Shown: positions 1 to 9,303, counted from the stretch's first letter. The stretch is 64,000 bases of DNA from Phytobacter ursingii (GCA_901456055.1 CABDWT010000019.1:186001-250000), one strand, 5' to 3'. Numbers and translations: made by a program. Notes: generated by a model from the sequence alone, not told the origin.

Positions 1-4
1 CCAG

Positions 5-27
5 ATACTGCCCATGCCGGGCAGTAT
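5..27 (-). terminator. Stem-loop downstream of rlmF
   Basis: A perfect 9-bp inverted repeat (ATACTGCCC / GGGCAGTAT) with a 5-nt loop lies just past the rlmF stop codon on the minus strand. There is no T-run after it in the window, so it may be a weak or factor-assisted terminator or a 3'-end stabiliser. The window edge prevents a firmer call. Confidence 0.4.
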
Positions 28-44
28 CCCTGCGCCACAAGCGG

Positions 45-1007
45 TTAACGCGCCGCAGCCGCCCGTTGAGCCTGCGCCTTAAAGCGGGTTTGCGCCCAGC
101 GTTTGCGCTGGGCCTCATCCTGAAATGTCCAGGCGATGAAGCGGCTCTGCTTCTGCCCCTGCGCCATCTCTTTTTTCACCACATTCACGGCACCGGCCTG
201 CGTCAGTACGCGATAAAGCAGCGGCAAATTATCACCACGGGAAACCAGCGACGAAAACCACAGCACCTGACGCGCGAACTGTTTGCTCTCATCAATCATT
301 TTACTGATAAACGCCACTTCCCCGCCCTCACACCACAGTTCCTGCTGCTGACCGCCGAAGTTAAGCGCCGCGTCATTATCCAGCCCAAGATTGCGGCGCT
401 TACGCTCACTGCCCGCCTGTGCGGCCTGCGCGCTGTCGTGAAAAGGGGGGTTACACAGTGTGGCATCATACTGCTCATTTTTATGAATAATGCCCGCCAG
501 GATCGCCGACGGATCTTTTTGCCGACGTAAACGCACTGAGCGACTGAGGCCCGGATTGGCATTGATGATCGCTTGCGCGCTGGCGAATGCGGCATTGTCG
601 ACTTCGCTGCCGGTGAAGCGCCAGCCATATTCATGGGCGCCAATCAGCGGGTAGATACAATTTGCCCCGGTACCGATATCCAGCACGCTGGCCTGCGACG
701 GGACGACCCCGTCAGTATCCTGGGCGAGCAAATCGGCGAGATGGTGAATATAGTCAGCGCGGCCTGGAACAGGTGGGCAAAGAAAGCCCGGCGGGATATC
801 CCACTCTTTTACATCATAAAAGTGCGCCAGCAGCGCTTTATTCAACGCCTTCACTGCCAGGGGATCGGCAAAATTAACCGTCGGTTCGCCCGCCGGGCTG
901 GTAATGATAAATTCACGTAATAGGGGCATCGTGGCGCAAAGGGCGTCAAGATCGTAGCGGCTGTGGTGACGGTTACGCGGGTGCAACCCCGGCTTCTGGG
1001 CTTTCAT
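45..1007 (-). CDS. rlmF: 23S rRNA (adenine-1618-N6)-methyltransferase RlmF
   Basis: This 320-residue protein matches the RlmF (YbiN) family, which uses S-adenosylmethionine to methylate N6 of A1618 in 23S rRNA. The SAM-binding glycine motif DIGTGANC is at residues 110-117. The amino-methyltransferase catalytic motif NPPF is at 186-189, both as expected for N6-adenine methylases. The C-terminus is rich in Arg, Lys and Ala, consistent with RNA contact. It is a single gene divergent from the flavin-reductase-like gene, with 95 bp between the two starts. Nothing unusual is seen. Identification rests on whole-length resemblance to the E. coli protein and its place in the ybi region. Confidence 0.95.
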   Translation of the reverse strand: MKAQKPGLHPRNRHHSRYDLDALCATMPLLREFIITSPAGEPTVNFADPLAVKALNKALLAHFYDVKEWDIPPGFLCPPVPGRADYIHHLADLLAQDTDGVVPSQASVLDIGTGANCIYPLIGAHEYGWRFTGSEVDNAAFASAQAIINANPGLSRSVRLRRQKDPSAILAGIIHKNEQYDATLCNPPFHDSAQAAQAGSERKRRNLGLDNDAALNFGGQQQELWCEGGEVAFISKMIDESKQFARQVLWFSSLVSRGDNLPLLYRVLTQAGAVNVVKKEMAQGQKQSRFIAWTFQDEAQRKRWAQTRFKAQAQRAAAAR

Positions 1008-1102
1008 GGCATTCTCCTGTTGGCAGCGGCGTAAGATACCCGTTGACGGCGGCAGGGTAAATAAGTGAGGCTAAAGAAACTCGCTTTCCACAGGGACTCG
1101 CA

Positions 1103-1717
1103 ATGTATTTTTACGAACCGTCTCAAGGCCATGGCCTGCCCCACGACCCGCTCAATGCGATTATCGGCCCGCGACCTATCGGCTGGATTTCCTCGCTGGA
1201 TGGTGAAGGGCGACAGAATCTCGCCCCCTACAGCTTCTTTAACTGTTTCAATTACCGTCCGCCTATCATCGGCTTTGCCAGCAGCGGCTGGAAAGATAGC
1301 GTGCGCAATATTTGTGAGACCAAAGAATTCGTCTGGAATCTGACGACCCGTGCGCTGGCAGAACGCATGAACGAGACATCCGCCTCACTTGCGCATGATG
1401 AAGATGAGTTCGCGTTTAGCGGCCTGACGCCGCTTGCCAGTCGCATCGTTAAAGCGCCGCGTGTTGCAGAAAGCCCGGTACATTTTGAGTGTCGCTTATC
1501 TCAATGTATTCAACTAACCAAAGCAAACGGCGAGGCGCTGGATAGCTGGCTGGTACTGGGTGAGGCGGTAGCCATTCATATCGATGAATCTTTACTGGAA
1601 AATGGCATCTACCAGACGGCTAAAGCACAGCCAATTCTGCGCGCGGGCGGCCCGACCGCCTATTACACCATTACCGATGCGCAGCGTTTTGATATGCGTC
1701 GTCCGGACGATCGTTAA
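1103..1717 (+). CDS. Flavin reductase family protein (FMN-binding split barrel)
   Basis: This 204-residue protein resembles the flavin-reductase-like (DIM6/NTAB, PF01613-type) family of FMN-binding split-barrel proteins. The N-terminal segment GPRPIGWISSLD (about residues 22-33) followed by NLAPYSFFN is the typical flavin-phosphate-binding signature. The substrate is unknown; relatives reduce free flavins or act as stand-alone flavoproteins. A ribosome site AGGGA lies about 9 nt before the ATG. In E. coli K-12 the interval between rlmF and ybiI carries other genes (ybiX, fiu), so this is a local gene-content difference. It is monocistronic and followed by a strong hairpin. Confidence 0.8.
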   Translation: MYFYEPSQGHGLPHDPLNAIIGPRPIGWISSLDGEGRQNLAPYSFFNCFNYRPPIIGFASSGWKDSVRNICETKEFVWNLTTRALAERMNETSASLAHDEDEFAFSGLTPLASRIVKAPRVAESPVHFECRLSQCIQLTKANGEALDSWLVLGEAVAIHIDESLLENGIYQTAKAQPILRAGGPTAYYTITDAQRFDMRRPDDR

Positions 1718-1796
1718 GTTATATATGTGTCAGGTGGACAATGTTCCGTTCACCAAACTTCCTGTGTCAAATATAACATTTGCGCACGTGAACGTG

Positions 1797-1823
1797 TAAA
1801 GGGGGCCACCGCGGCCCCCTTTA
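1797..1823 (+). terminator. Strong hairpin downstream of the flavin reductase gene
   Basis: Perfect 11-bp stem TAAAGGGGGCC / GGCCCCCTTTA with a 5-nt loop (ACCGC). The run of T on the 3' arm is only three bases, so it is probably an intrinsic terminator of moderate quality. It is symmetric and could work from either strand. Confidence 0.65.
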
Positions 1824-2132
1824 CAATCCCCGCGGCCCCGCCCGGAAATCGGTGCGTTGCACTACGTTCGCCTCCCAACCTTCTGACTGCGGTCGGTTTG
1901 ACTCGACGTCCTGTCTCGACAAACCTCAGTCCACCATCCATGGTGGACTGACCTTGTCATCAGGTTTCCGGCTCACCGATTTCAGCGGGGACTCAACCCC
2001 GTCGCGTTTAGCCCGATGTCATTCAGTTACAAATCAGTCGCTGTAGAGATTTTTATTCCTCACACATTGAAATGGCGAATATTTGCGCAAATAGTGTATT
2101 ACTACGTCTGCAATTACTGAGGAGAAAATACC
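1824..2132. other. 309-bp intergenic region with unexplained secondary structure
   Basis: No convincing ORF is present. The stretch holds a perfect 11-bp stem with a 4-nt loop at 1926-1951 (TCAGTCCACCA, loop TCCA, then TGGTGGACTGA). A GGTTTG / CAAACC pair lies at 1895-1900 and 1920-1925. The last 90 bp (about 2045-2132) are AT-rich and must contain the ybiI promoter and its ribosome site (GAGGAGAAA). The structured part could be a small RNA, a decayed mobile element or a phage remnant; none can be shown here. Confidence 0.4.
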
Positions 2133-2399
2133 ATGGCATCAGGCTGGGCAAATGACGGGGCGGTACAGGACCAAATCGACAGCACCATAGAAGATGCGGT
2201 GGCGCGTGCGCGCCATGACCTGCCGAAAGGAGAAAGCCTTAAAGAGTGTGCAGAGTGCGGTGAACCCATTCCGGAAGCGCGTCGCAAGGCCATTCCGGGC
2301 GTGCGTTTCTGCCTGCAATGCCAGCAACAGAAAGATTTACAAAACTCGACACATACAGGATATAATCGCAGAGGTTCGAAGGATAGCCAGCTTCGCTGA
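2133..2399 (+). CDS. ybiI: DksA/TraR-type zinc-finger protein YbiI
   Basis: This 88-residue protein is the orthologue of E. coli YbiI. It has one C4 zinc finger, C-x2-C-x17-C-x2-C (CAECGEPIP through FCLQC), as in the DksA/TraR family, followed by the conserved end YNRRGSKDSQLR. DksA-like proteins act through the RNA polymerase secondary channel. YbiI is short and lacks the long DksA coiled coil, so a polymerase role is only inferred. The start is set by GAGGAGAAA about 6 nt upstream of the ATG. Related small fingers occur in P2-like phages, so a phage origin is possible. Confidence 0.92.
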   Translation: MASGWANDGAVQDQIDSTIEDAVARARHDLPKGESLKECAECGEPIPEARRKAIPGVRFCLQCQQQKDLQNSTHTGYNRRGSKDSQLR

Positions 2400-2684
2400 C
2401 TGTTCTTTACCGTTTCTGACAGCGCAAGCGGTTGCTTTATTGCGCACAAAATTTGGCAGATAAAGTAGCATTCTGTGCCGAAAAATATTCCCACAGCCAC
2501 CGAAACGGTAAAACGCATAATCCACATGAATAAATTACAATGATTTCAATAGCCTGCTGATTGTTCAATTTTTTAGAACAAGGTCGTCAATTCTCTTAGA
2601 TTTTCTCTCTCGCAAAAAACCGTGATACTTATCACATCGACGGAACAACGTCACCTTAACAGAATAACCTGCGAGATAATGACC

Positions 2685-2945
2685 ATGAAAACCATCAAAT
2701 ATGCTGTCGCCGCCATCGCTCTTTCCACCCTTTCTTTCGGTGCTTTCGCTGCACAGGCCATCAGCCCTGCTCAGGCACAGAGTATGAATAAAGTCGGTGT
2801 AGTTTCTGCAGACGGCGCGACCACGCTGGACGGCCTGGAAGCACAGCTGGCTGAGAAAGCCGCTGCCGCTGGTGCAACGGGTTACAGCATCACCTCCGCT
2901 AACGGCAATAATAAAATGAGCGGTACTGCTGTTATCTACAAATAA
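2685..2945 (+). CDS. ybiJ: Periplasmic DUF1471 (YdgH/BhsA/McbA) family protein YbiJ
   Basis: This 86-residue precursor has a signal peptide of about 22 residues (MKTIKYAVAAIALSTLSFG, cleavage after AFA). It continues into a small DUF1471 domain ending SGTAVIYK, the same length and ending as E. coli YbiJ. The family includes periplasmic stress and biofilm-related proteins such as BhsA. The start is the ATG that begins MKTIKY; an in-frame ATG lies two codons upstream. The open frame extending further upstream is rejected because it would bury the signal peptide. It is monocistronic with its own terminator. Confidence 0.93.
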   Translation: MKTIKYAVAAIALSTLSFGAFAAQAISPAQAQSMNKVGVVSADGATTLDGLEAQLAEKAAAAGATGYSITSANGNNKMSGTAVIYK

Positions 2946-3023
2946 GAATGTCTTACCCCGTCGGTAACCCTCCGGCGGGCACTGCTCCAACCCTCATTGA
3001 CCCTGTTGTTGTTACCCTTTTTG

Positions 3024-3053
3024 GCCCGTCCAGTGATGAGACGGGCTTTTTTT
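3024..3053 (+). terminator. Rho-independent terminator of ybiJ
   Basis: Stem GCCCGTC / GACGGGC with a 9-nt loop, directly followed by seven T. Confidence 0.9.
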
Positions 3054-3067
3054 CGTTTGAAACGCGT

Positions 3068-4030
3068 TTAAAAACTCTCTTCAATACGGGCTAATGCGTT
3101 CTCAAGCGTCTCCGCCTCTCCGGTTGCCACCAAACAGCACGCCATCTCGATTTTTAACGACCGGGGAACAGGCTCGCTGCCGGCAAGGCAACGTTCAATC
3201 CATTTAGCGGTGGTTTCGGCATCTTTAGCCACTGGCAGAACCACATCCGCCATTTCCTCCTGACGTTCATAGATAACACGAGCCCCCTGCGCATCAATCA
3301 GATTAATTTGCGGGCAGCGTTGCGGGTTGGCGTAAACCTCTCCTTCTGTGCCATGCATTAGCAAACCTCGCCCACCGATGTCACTAAAGAATTTACCCAC
3401 ACGCGTGACATACTCGGGATGTGACACGCTGGACAGGCGTAGCGCGGCGTCTTTCTCAAACGGCGTGGCCAGTTTCGCCAGCGTATGCGCGCTGTTACGC
3501 ACGCCCATTATCCAGCGCAGCGCCAGCTGTTTTTCCAGCGGTGGGCACAGCGCGCTTACCGGAATATAAACCGGCTGATGTCCATCAAGCCGTGCCTGGG
3601 CCTGACCAGCATGGCGGGTCGCTTCGATACCAAGCAACGTGAAAATGGTTTCGCTGACCACCCGCGTCGGATCCTCGCTCACACCGTGGACCACCACCGG
3701 GAAACCCAGTTTGTGTAATAAGATAGCCAGTAATGGTGTCAGATTTGCCTGTTTGCGCGCGCCGTTATAGCTCGGGATGACAATCGGCATGGGTTTCGCA
3801 ACCGGCGGCGTAAGGCGCATTGTACGTTGCTGCATTGCCTCGTAAAAACCGAGCATTTCCGCTTCGCCTTCGCCTTTAATACGCAGCGCTATCAGAATGC
3901 CCCCCAGTTCAAGATCGGGCACATCGCCATCCAGCATCCGGGCGTAAAGCCCCCGGGCGGTATCAAAATCCAGATCGCGGGCATGATTTTTCCCCCGGCC
4001 AATCTCTTTAATGATTTTGCGGTAATCCAT
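3068..4030 (-). CDS. ybiB: YbiB, TrpD2-family nucleic-acid-binding protein
   Basis: This 320-residue protein is homologous to YbiB, a relative of anthranilate phosphoribosyltransferase (TrpD fold). It is reported to bind nucleic acids rather than make tryptophan. The N-terminal helical bundle (about residues 1-70) and the larger alpha/beta domain are both present. The TrpD-like segment SYNGARKQANLTPLLA is near residues 88-103. It lies 25 bp behind dinG on the same strand and is expected to be co-transcribed under LexA, as in E. coli. No defect is seen. Confidence 0.92.
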   Translation of the reverse strand: MDYRKIIKEIGRGKNHARDLDFDTARGLYARMLDGDVPDLELGGILIALRIKGEGEAEMLGFYEAMQQRTMRLTPPVAKPMPIVIPSYNGARKQANLTPLLAILLHKLGFPVVVHGVSEDPTRVVSETIFTLLGIEATRHAGQAQARLDGHQPVYIPVSALCPPLEKQLALRWIMGVRNSAHTLAKLATPFEKDAALRLSSVSHPEYVTRVGKFFSDIGGRGLLMHGTEGEVYANPQRCPQINLIDAQGARVIYERQEEMADVVLPVAKDAETTAKWIERCLAGSEPVPRSLKIEMACCLVATGEAETLENALARIEESF

Positions 4031-4055
4031 CAGAACTCCTCAAAGGCTCACAATG

Positions 4056-6197
4056 TCAGCGGCGCTTACGGCGGCTTTGTTTCGGTTTCTTCACTATAAC
4101 GTCTGGTACATCAGGTTGGGAAATAGGAAAAACCGGCAGCGCGTCCAGCAGACGTTTGCCGTAACTTTTACTTAGCAGGCGGTTGTCATAAATCACCACT
4201 TCCCCGTGGCAGCTATGGCTACGGATTAAACGCCCCACCTGTTGAATCAACGTAAAGGAGGCGCTGGGAAGGCTTTGCACCTCGAAAGGATAGCGGTTAA
4301 GACTTTTAAGCCATTCACCTTCGGTAATTACCACGGGGCTGTCGACAGGCGGGAAGGCAATTTTATGGATATGCACCTGAGTCAGGTAGTCGCCTTTTAA
4401 ATCAAGCCCTTCCGCAAAGGATTGCAGCCCTACCAGCACGCTGCGCTCGCCGTCATCGATACGTTTACGGTGTAGTTCCACCAGACGGTAGCGCGGCTGA
4501 TCGCCCTGCACCAGCAACAACAGGCGCAGGTCGGTAACGAAGGTCAAAAAGAGCTGCATCGCCCGCTGGCTGGCGAACAAGACCAGCATCCCCTGATGGG
4601 CTTTGCTTTCCACCTGTTCACGGAAATAGGCCGCCATCTCGGCGAGATGTTCCGCTTCGCTGTCGATCAGCGGGGCATAGCGCATTTGCGGAATGACGAT
4701 TTTGCCCTGCTCAACATGATTAAACGGTGAATCCAGGGTGACGAAGCGGTCCCCTGCTTTCTCTTTCAGGCCGCTCATCTCCTGCAGGCGTGAAAAACTG
4801 TTCAGTGAACGCAGAGTGGCAGAAGTCACGACAATATGCGGTACGCTACGCCAGAGCAGTTTTTCCAGCTGATCGCTAACGCGAATGCCGACACAGTGGA
4901 AGTACATATGCAGTTGCCCGTCGCGCATTTCACGGGTCGCCCATTTCGTGACCGGCGCGCCAGAGGCCTGCGCCATTGCCGCCAGCCGCCATAATTTGCT
5001 TTGCGCTTCAAACATCCCCAGCGCCCGGTTCATTTGCAGCAGCACCCGGTGCAGACGCACAATATCGTGGCTTCCGGTTTTTTCGCTCAGGTCGTTGAGA
5101 AACAACTCAGCCAGCCCGCGCAGCATTTCGGTGAGTTTTGCCAGCCGCTGGCATATAGCCATGACTTCGTCAGGCAACTCACCCATCGCAAACCGATGCT
5201 CCGCCTCCTGAGCGGCAGGCATATACAAAGTGAGGATGTTGTTAAGCGAAGCAATCAGCTCGTAAAGCTCTTCGCAGTGGGCATTCAGACGCTCGGGCGT
5301 CGCCAGCGGCGGTGTGGTTTTCGGGCGAAATTGCTCAAGGCAGGTTGCTACCAGTTTGCAGAAAAGGTCGAGTTGCAGGCGAAACCAGGGGGCAGTGATC
5401 TCCGCGCTCATTTCCAGCGCATCACGCGCCACTTCCGGCAAATGGTGGCCTTCATCCAGCACCAGCAGCAGGTTTTTCGGCTCCGGCAGCACCGCCTCGC
5501 TTTCCATTGCCGCCATCACCAGCGCATGGTTGGCCACCACCACTTCGGCCTCCTGGATTTCACGCCGGGCGACAAAAAAGGGGCATTCACGATAGTAGTG
5601 ACAATTACGATTGAGACAGCTGGCTTTGTCGGTACTGAGTCGCCGCCAGAGCGAGTCTTCGATCGCCTGATCGGTATGATCGCGTAAACCGTCCCACTTG
5701 TAGCTATCGAGGTCGGCTTTCAGCTTCGCGCAACGCTTCTGCTCTTCCTGATTATTAGGGGTTAACTCGTCATCCAGAAAGGCCAGTAAATCCTGTTGTG
5801 AAGGCTCGGTGCTCGCCAGCGCGGTCAGATTACGCGGGCAGACGTAACGCCCGCGCCCAAAGGCGGCGGTAAAGCGTAAGTCGGGGATAATTTTGCGCAG
5901 TAGCGGCAAATCTTTGCTGAAAATCTGATCCTGCAAGGCGACGTTGGCGGTGCTGACCACCAGCGTTTTTTGTTCTTCACGAGCGATGGCAATGCCGGGA
6001 ATAAGGTACGACAGCGTCTTACCGACCCCGGTCGGCGCTTCTATTGCCAGATGCCGTCCCTCTTCCCCGGCGAGCGTTTTCGCCACATCAGCGATCATCT
6101 GCCGCTGCGGCGCGCGAGGAATAAAGTCCGGAATCTGTTGTTGCAACGCCTTATACCAGGCGGCAATTTGCGCTTTTAGCGCGGCGGTGAGGGCCAT
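4056..6197 (-). CDS. dinG: ATP-dependent DNA helicase DinG
   Basis: This 713-residue superfamily 2 (XPD-like) 5'-3' helicase is induced in the SOS response and clears R-loops and replication-transcription conflicts. Walker A APTGVGKT is at residues 54-61 and the DEAH-type box DEGH at 248-251. The iron-sulfur cluster cysteines C120, C194, C199 and C205 are all present. The QVGRLIRS motif VI is near the C-terminus, which ends in a basic tail. The ATG beginning MALTAALK is chosen; an in-frame TTG two codons upstream is less likely. A LexA-type box sits just upstream and ybiB follows. Confidence 0.96.
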   Translation of the reverse strand: MALTAALKAQIAAWYKALQQQIPDFIPRAPQRQMIADVAKTLAGEEGRHLAIEAPTGVGKTLSYLIPGIAIAREEQKTLVVSTANVALQDQIFSKDLPLLRKIIPDLRFTAAFGRGRYVCPRNLTALASTEPSQQDLLAFLDDELTPNNQEEQKRCAKLKADLDSYKWDGLRDHTDQAIEDSLWRRLSTDKASCLNRNCHYYRECPFFVARREIQEAEVVVANHALVMAAMESEAVLPEPKNLLLVLDEGHHLPEVARDALEMSAEITAPWFRLQLDLFCKLVATCLEQFRPKTTPPLATPERLNAHCEELYELIASLNNILTLYMPAAQEAEHRFAMGELPDEVMAICQRLAKLTEMLRGLAELFLNDLSEKTGSHDIVRLHRVLLQMNRALGMFEAQSKLWRLAAMAQASGAPVTKWATREMRDGQLHMYFHCVGIRVSDQLEKLLWRSVPHIVVTSATLRSLNSFSRLQEMSGLKEKAGDRFVTLDSPFNHVEQGKIVIPQMRYAPLIDSEAEHLAEMAAYFREQVESKAHQGMLVLFASQRAMQLFLTFVTDLRLLLLVQGDQPRYRLVELHRKRIDDGERSVLVGLQSFAEGLDLKGDYLTQVHIHKIAFPPVDSPVVITEGEWLKSLNRYPFEVQSLPSASFTLIQQVGRLIRSHSCHGEVVIYDNRLLSKSYGKRLLDALPVFPISQPDVPDVIVKKPKQSRRKRR

Positions 6198-6211
6198 CGG
6201 CAAACCTGAAA

Positions 6212-6231
6212 CACTGTATAAACAGCCACTA
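6212..6231 (-). promoter_or_regulatory. Probable LexA (SOS) box of dinG
   Basis: On the minus strand the 20-mer TAGTGGCTGTTTATACAGTG matches the LexA consensus at 14 of 20 positions. It is nearly the known E. coli dinG box, and starts 14 bp before the dinG ATG. Confidence 0.8.
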
Positions 6232-6317
6232 TTGTGGCATTTTTCACGTTTCAGGGGTAACGCTTTTTCGTATTCTGGAAAGTGGCTCGAAAAAGGAGCC
6301 GTATGGCTCTCGTTCGT

Positions 6318-7643
6318 TTATTTCAATTCAGGCCAATAGTCTTTGTTGGCCTCAATCAACGCATCAAGCACCTTACGCGCTTTCTTCGCATCGACAATAG
6401 TGCGATTTAACGTCAGTGCCTGCAGAGCTTTGGTATAAGACCCTTCGAACCAGGCTTCCACTGTCAGGCGTTCGTAGGCAAATTGTTGTTCAATCAAGCC
6501 CTTATAGAAGGTGGGAATTTTACCCACGCCGTATGGCCGCGGACCGTTGCTGCCCACCTCTGCCGTCAGCTCAACCATCACATCATCGTCCAGGTTTTCG
6601 ACCAGACCGTTATTCGGTACCATGACAATAAATTTCTTTTTCAGGTTGAAGGCGATGGCCTCGGCCAGCTCGACAATCATGTCGCCGTGGGCATCATTGT
6701 GCACCACATGCACGTTGCGGGTCGTACCTTCCGCCACCGCTGTGCGGCACTCATCAAACACACGTTTTTCACGACCGTTAATCACTTCGTTGGCGCGCGT
6801 AAAATTCGGGTCGAGTTTTGAGAATTTATACTCCGGGTAGAGGTAGTACTGCAGATAGGTGTTCGGCAGATAATCGGGGAAATCGCGCAACATGTCTGCT
6901 ACTGCCGCGTAGGTATCAAGCCAGGATTGATCGCGCTGCTCGGCATCAGCCGGAATAAAGCCATTCTTCGCAATGTATGCTTTCAGCTCGGGCGCCAGAT
7001 CATGGCCGTTTTCATCGTACAGATGGGTGAACCAGCCGAAATGGTTGAGACCGAAATAGACAGGATCGAAGGTCGCCGGATCGCGTTTTAACAAACGGCC
7101 ATAGGAACGTAGCAGATTCACCGGCTGGTCGCAGATATTGAGAATACGGTCATCATCCGGGAAACGCGTGTTGAGCGCATCGGCCACAATCGCTGCCGGG
7201 TTGGTATAGTTGAGGATCCAGGCGCGCGGTGAGCGGGCGCGCACTTTTTCCACCAGCGCAATCATGTCGCGAATTGAGCGCATGCCGTAAGCAAACCCAC
7301 CGGCACCGCAGGTTTCCTGGCCAATTACCCCCAGGCTTAAGGGAATTTTTTCATCTTTCTCGCGCATAGCATAGCCGCCAGTGCGCATCTGGCAAAAGAT
7401 AAAATCCATGTCCGTAAAAGCAACGTTTTCATCGCCGGTATAAATAAATTCCAGATCCGGGTACTCTTCGCGAAACAGCACTTTGGCATATTCGCCGATC
7501 ACCGCCTGGCGTTCTTCATTGACATCGAACATCACCAGTTTCTTTAACGGCAGACGCGTTTTCAGTTTACATAATGCTTTTAATAAACCCGGTGTCCAGG
7601 TGGAACCACCGCCAACTAATACAATATTAAAAGAAGTTTTCAT
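6318..7643 (-). CDS. GH4 6-phospho-glucosidase, probably alpha-specific (AglB/GlvA-like)
   Basis: This 441-residue member of glycoside hydrolase family 4 belongs to the NAD+- and metal-dependent enzymes that cleave phosphorylated disaccharides after PTS uptake. The Rossmann start NIVLVGGGSTWTPG (residues 6-19) binds NAD. Metal ligands are expected at C171 (NICDQP) and H201 (GLNHFGW), matching the GlvA C172/H202 positions. GQETCGAGG at 108-116 is conserved. Alpha-specific enzymes carry CDMP and beta-specific ones CNVP at the Cys motif. This one has CDQP, so alpha-specificity is favoured but not certain. It is the last gene of the minus-strand arm, 13 bp after the PTS gene; the ATG beginning MKTSFNIV is chosen. 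Confidence 0.85.
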   Translation of the reverse strand: MKTSFNIVLVGGGSTWTPGLLKALCKLKTRLPLKKLVMFDVNEERQAVIGEYAKVLFREEYPDLEFIYTGDENVAFTDMDFIFCQMRTGGYAMREKDEKIPLSLGVIGQETCGAGGFAYGMRSIRDMIALVEKVRARSPRAWILNYTNPAAIVADALNTRFPDDDRILNICDQPVNLLRSYGRLLKRDPATFDPVYFGLNHFGWFTHLYDENGHDLAPELKAYIAKNGFIPADAEQRDQSWLDTYAAVADMLRDFPDYLPNTYLQYYLYPEYKFSKLDPNFTRANEVINGREKRVFDECRTAVAEGTTRNVHVVHNDAHGDMIVELAEAIAFNLKKKFIVMVPNNGLVENLDDDVMVELTAEVGSNGPRPYGVGKIPTFYKGLIEQQFAYERLTVEAWFEGSYTKALQALTLNRTIVDAKKARKVLDALIEANKDYWPELK

Positions 7644-7656
7644 TTCATCCGCTCTC

Positions 7657-9264
7657 TTATTGCGTCTGTTGAACAAGTAAATTTTGTTTCACCGCGCTGG
7701 CAATGCTTTCCACCTGCGGGCCGTAGATAACCTGAATATCGGTTTCGGTGGCGCGAATAAATCCATTTGCACCACTTTGTTTAAGGATGGCCTCGTCAAT
7801 TTTCTGCATATCTTTAATTTTCACGCGTAAGCGGGTGAAGCAGCAGTCCACATTTTGAATATTTTCTTTCCCTCCCAGGCCAGCAATTATTTTTGCCGTG
7901 GCGTAATCACCTTCCATGACGGGTGCATGTTGCTGGTGCGCAATATTGTCGTCTTCACGACCGGGGGTTTTCACATGTGTTCGCAGAATAATCCATTTAA
8001 AGGCGAAGTAATAAACAGGAGCCCAAATCCCTCCCAGCAACAAATCAAACCACCAGTGTGTTTTGCTGCCGCCTAATACGCCGAAGACAATGAAATCAAT
8101 AAAGCCTCCCTGAATATTGCCAATCATGACCTGAAACAATTGTGCGCAGGCAAATGAGAGACCGGTCATCACCGCATGAAATAAAAACAGCAGCGGCGAG
8201 ACGAAGATAAAACTGAATTCCAGCGGTTCGGTGATACCTGTGGTGAATGAGGCCAACGCACCAGCCATCATTAATGCTTTCACCCGTTGTTTATGTTCTG
8301 GCTTCGCGCAGCGATAAATAGCCAGCGCCGCCGCAGGCAGACCAAACATCATGACCGGGATTTTCCCCTGAGCCAGAAAACGGGTGGCCTCGCGCACCAT
8401 ATCGTCCGCCAGCGCCCCCGGGTGAGCCAACGCATAATTGAAAATAGAAAGCGCGCCAATCACGCTTTCATTATCCACATGCACCATGCCCCCCACGGGA
8501 GTAAAGCGGACCGTCTCGTTGAGAATATGGTGCAACCCCGTCGGGATCAGAATGCGTTCAGTAAAGGCATAGATAAAGGTGCCAAAAGGACCCGATTCAC
8601 CAATAAACTGCCCGAGATGAATGATCGCGCTGGCTATAACCGGCCAGATCAGCGACATCAACACGCCAATAATCGGCAGGACAATAACCGTAATAATAGG
8701 AACAAAGCGGCGGCCACCAAAGTAGGCGATGGCCGCCGGGAGTTTAATCGTATAAAAGCGGTTATGCAGGATGACTGTAACCAGGCCAGCAATTACCCCA
8801 CCCAGTACACTCATCTGGTAAGAAAAAATCCCCAGGGTATTGGCGAATTCAGCGGAATACATCACCGCGTCGGTCCGGGAGTAGCCTTTTTCGACTAACG
8901 CCGCCACCGACGTCGTTTGTGGCGTTAAACCTTGCGCCAGTAGACTGTAGTTCACGCCGACATGAAAAGTAATAAATCCGATAACAGCGGCGAGGGCCGC
9001 CGTTGGTTTTTCATCTCGTGCCAAACCAATTGCCGCAGCAATGGCAAACAGCAATGGTAAATTACCAAATAACGCCCCGGCGACTTTGCGAATAAAACCG
9101 ATAACTTGCTGCATGAGTTCGGCATGAATAACACTTTCTCCGACAATAGCCGGATTCTGTAAGGCGGCGGCCAGACCAAGAAATATCCCCGCTGCGGCAA
9201 TCACGGAAATCGGCATCATTAACGCCTTTCCTAAGTCCTGTAGAAACTCACCCGGTCGACTCAT
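7657..9264 (-). CDS. PTS alpha-glucoside-type EIICB permease
   Basis: This 535-residue membrane permease belongs to the glucose superfamily of the PTS, resembling AglA/MalB/GlvC. The N-terminal IIC domain has about ten hydrophobic segments (residues 1-430), with the sugar-site motifs GITEPLEFSF and TERILIPTGLHH. A C-terminal IIB domain (about 455-535) carries the phosphorylated cysteine in VDCCFTRLRVKI. No IIA domain is present, so the general IIA-Glc (Crr) is the likely phosphate donor. Start ATG has AAAGGA upstream. It lies between a GntR regulator and a GH4 hydrolase, which suggests uptake of maltose-like or sucrose-isomer alpha-glucosides. The substrate is inferred. Confidence 0.87.
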   Translation of the reverse strand: MSRPGEFLQDLGKALMMPISVIAAAGIFLGLAAALQNPAIVGESVIHAELMQQVIGFIRKVAGALFGNLPLLFAIAAAIGLARDEKPTAALAAVIGFITFHVGVNYSLLAQGLTPQTTSVAALVEKGYSRTDAVMYSAEFANTLGIFSYQMSVLGGVIAGLVTVILHNRFYTIKLPAAIAYFGGRRFVPIITVIVLPIIGVLMSLIWPVIASAIIHLGQFIGESGPFGTFIYAFTERILIPTGLHHILNETVRFTPVGGMVHVDNESVIGALSIFNYALAHPGALADDMVREATRFLAQGKIPVMMFGLPAAALAIYRCAKPEHKQRVKALMMAGALASFTTGITEPLEFSFIFVSPLLFLFHAVMTGLSFACAQLFQVMIGNIQGGFIDFIVFGVLGGSKTHWWFDLLLGGIWAPVYYFAFKWIILRTHVKTPGREDDNIAHQQHAPVMEGDYATAKIIAGLGGKENIQNVDCCFTRLRVKIKDMQKIDEAILKQSGANGFIRATETDIQVIYGPQVESIASAVKQNLLVQQTQ

Positions 9265-9303
9265 TATTATTTTCCTTTAGGGTACTGGCTGAACATGGAA
9301 CAA

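Noticed and set aside
1750-2046. Several 60-75 codon frames in the gap before ybiI
   Set aside because: They overlap each other in opposite directions across hairpins and have no ribosome sites or familiar sequence; the gap is treated as non-coding.
6195-6203. Upstream TTG start for dinG
   Set aside because: Known DinG proteins begin MALT; the ATG gives that start, and the TTG adds only two residues.
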